From CAZAJS01 sp964485635 (GTDB taxonomy: Bacteria > Pseudomonadota > Gammaproteobacteria > Francisellales > Francisellaceae), in contig CAZAJS010000057.1 of NCBI GenBank assembly GCA_964485635.1, positions 1-8,308 on the forward strand: 8,308 nt of DNA, read 5' to 3'. Shown here one piece after another: positions 7,013 through 8,308 of this stretch. Every line of letters begins with the position of its first letter. Positions within the stretch are counted from its first letter, which is position 1. A program made the position numbers and the translations under genes. Below the pieces are notes generated by a model that was not told the origin of the DNA, made no database searches, and was given only the letters and a program-made list of their open reading frames with translations.

Positions 7013-7366
7013 ATGATCAAATTAAGTGTGGCCATCATTGTGGTTTATGATTTATTCTGATAATGCTTATTCTTTGTTAAATCAAAACTTAGTCTGTCCC
7101 GCGGATCAAGCCTCTAAAAGCAAGCTCAGTCAGTGTTTGCATGCTATTGCATCAAAAAGTATTAGTGAGAATATCGCGATGTGCTCAACCGTCAAATTCA
7201 ACAAATTGTGAATAACAGCAGCAATAATCGCAAACTGTTAACCAATACGGTATCCGATAGCCTTCAACAACATCAGCGTCAAATCCAACGAGGCCAAACT
7301 ATTGATTCAGGGCACGACACAATTCCACAAATTTATGATGGCCAAATCACACTACCGAATAAATAA
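7013..7366 (+). pseudogene. Probable frameshifted small gene of unknown function before the lipoprotein
   Basis: No single frame spans this stretch, but three segments read as one protein of about 117 codons. An ATG at 7013 gives a short hydrophobic start, MIKLSVAIIVV, and stops at 7058-7060. A second frame, open through 7047-7178, gives MIYSDNAYSLLNQNL and then a Ser/Lys/Ala-rich helical stretch. A third frame (7181-7366) continues with LNRQIQQIVNNSSNN and a Gln/Asn-rich amphipathic stretch with coiled-coil character. It ends at TAA 7364-7366, overlapping the ribosome site of the next gene. The last segment begins exactly where the helical stretch of the middle frame would continue, which suggests a one-base deletion near 7179. 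The join near 7045 is less certain. No homologue is recognised. It might instead be non-coding, or the last segment might be a separate 61-residue GTG-start gene. Confidence 0.35.
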
Positions 7367-7377
7367 GGAGATTACTG

Positions 7378-8247
7378 ATGAAATTAACGCATTTAATGGC
7401 AGTTGGATTAACCACTATTTTATTAAGCGGTTGCGCCTCATTAACGGGGCGTGATCAATTATCTACGGAAGCTACGGGTTCTGTTGTAGTTGTAGACCCA
7501 AATGATTATCAAAAAGGTATCACAGGGAAAGCATTACAAATTTACGACCGAAAACCCATTAATCAAATCGTAAAAGATTATCCCTACCCAAAAACCGTTT
7601 GTTTTTACGAGTTTATCAATAATACGCCAGCATCTACCCCCGGATTAAAAAAAGGGGTGATTGAAATTTTACAGGACAATGGTTGGACTGTAACGGGGAA
7701 ATGCACAGAAGAAGAAAATGCTGAAAATATTAAATTAAAAGATCCTAAAACAGCCAATGCGGCTATAGATCTTGACGTTGATCAATTTGGACTGAATCAA
7801 TTGGACCATAATGATTTTATACAAGATTTTCATGATACTGCTTATAATCAAGTATGGGGTCTTTCATCATCGGGTTATTCAGGCGATTATAACAATCATG
7901 ATGAGCGTAAAGAAAATCATGATGCCTTTACAGAAGAGTTTAACAAATTGGTTGGTCAACAAGCCTGTTATAGTTTAATAATTAGTTCTTCTTTTGATTT
8001 ATTAAAAAAAGATTCAACGAATCCTAAAAGGTTTGCTACTGAAGAATTTCTTCATGGTCAGCCACCAAGTATTCGCATTTGTCGAACAAATCTATCCTTT
8101 CAAGAAGCCAAACCAATTTTAATTAAAAAGTGGCTTCAATTGTTTGAATTGTATATGACTGAGGGTATTAAAAAGCAGTGGGTTAATAATGATGGGTACT
8201 TTGTTAAGCCATTTGACCAAGTGATCAAAGAAGCTGGCATTGATTAA
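7378..8247 (+). CDS. Predicted lipoprotein of unknown function, 289 aa
   Basis: The N-terminus is a lipoprotein signal peptide: MKLTH, a hydrophobic core, then the lipobox LLSGC with Cys19 as the lipidation site. Ala at +2 suggests outer-membrane rather than inner-membrane sorting. The mature part of about 271 residues is soluble, with no further membrane segment. It is rich in Asp, Asn, Lys and aromatic residues, and has four later cysteines (in TVCFYE, TGKCTEE, QQACYSL and IRICRTN) that could form two disulfides in the periplasm. I recognise no domain. The ATG at 7378 has AAGGAG 7 nt upstream, overlapping the stop of the preceding fragment. The next ORF starts 9 nt after its stop. The spacing suggests co-transcription with the ORF that leaves the window. 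Confidence 0.85.
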   Translation: MKLTHLMAVGLTTILLSGCASLTGRDQLSTEATGSVVVVDPNDYQKGITGKALQIYDRKPINQIVKDYPYPKTVCFYEFINNTPASTPGLKKGVIEILQDNGWTVTGKCTEEENAENIKLKDPKTANAAIDLDVDQFGLNQLDHNDFIQDFHDTAYNQVWGLSSSGYSGDYNNHDERKENHDAFTEEFNKLVGQQACYSLIISSSFDLLKKDSTNPKRFATEEFLHGQPPSIRICRTNLSFQEAKPILIKKWLQLFELYMTEGIKKQWVNNDGYFVKPFDQVIKEAGID

Positions 8248-8256
8248 GGAGATTTT

Positions 8257-8308
8257 ATGATTGTCACAACGAGTCCGACTGAGTCGATTGCTTATATTAT
8301 TGGTTGGT
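8257..8308 (+). CDS. Start of an unidentified ORF (17 codons visible)
   Basis: ATG at 8257 follows AAGGAG (8246-8251, overlapping the lipoprotein stop) by 5 nt and stays open to the window edge. The opening MIVTTSPTES recalls the start of YbjQ/UPF0145 (heavy-metal-binding domain) proteins, but 17 residues are too few to name it. The tight spacing implies an operon with the lipoprotein. Confidence 0.55.
   Translation, partial: MIVTTSPTESIAYIIGW

Noticed and set aside
7001..7020. Second FNR site near 7005-7019
   Set aside because: Only the ATCAA half is present; the other half (TATCC) does not match TTGAT.

Overview
The window looks like a piece of chromosome from an AT-rich (roughly 40% GC by eye) gammaproteobacterium. 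The evidence is a Gram-negative gene set: an E. coli-like Tdh/Kbl pair, an outer-membrane beta-barrel protein with a signal peptide, a lipoprotein, and a perfect FNR-type operator. The genus cannot be fixed from the sequence. Three loci look damaged or reduced within 8 kb (pncC, arcD and a small ORF before the lipoprotein), which would suit a host-adapted or recently narrowed lifestyle; that is inference.

Layout. 1-1753, minus strand: kbl then tdh, the two-step threonine to glycine route, tightly coupled (11-12 nt apart) behind a recognisable promoter. 1895-2578, minus: a 227-aa exported beta-barrel protein with its own promoter. 2579-2740: a divergent intergenic region. 2741-3238, plus: a pncC/CinA C-terminal-type nicotinamide-nucleotide amidase gene broken by one in-frame TGA. 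3239-3455: the arc control region, with a perfect TTGAT-N4-ATCAA site, a candidate promoter and three tandem 9-bp repeats. 3456-6950, plus: arginine deiminase pathway genes arcA, arcB and arcC, with a heavily deleted arcD antiporter remnant between arcB and arcC. 6951-7377: a stretch with no intact gene, only overlapping reading-frame fragments. 7378-8247: an unrecognised 289-aa lipoprotein, followed with close spacing by the start of another ORF that leaves the window.

How the parts work together. ArcA turns arginine into citrulline and ammonia, ArcB splits citrulline by phosphorolysis into ornithine and carbamoyl phosphate, and ArcC uses carbamoyl phosphate to make ATP. The FNR site suggests that this ATP-yielding pathway is switched on when oxygen is low. 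Because arcD is reduced to its two ends, arginine/ornithine exchange must be supplied by another transporter, or the pathway must run on internal or peptide-derived arginine. The Tdh/Kbl pair is a second amino-acid breakdown route, yielding glycine and acetyl-CoA.

I found no RNA gene, CRISPR array, insertion sequence or clear rho-independent terminator. The only candidate for something undescribed is the lipoprotein locus at the right end.
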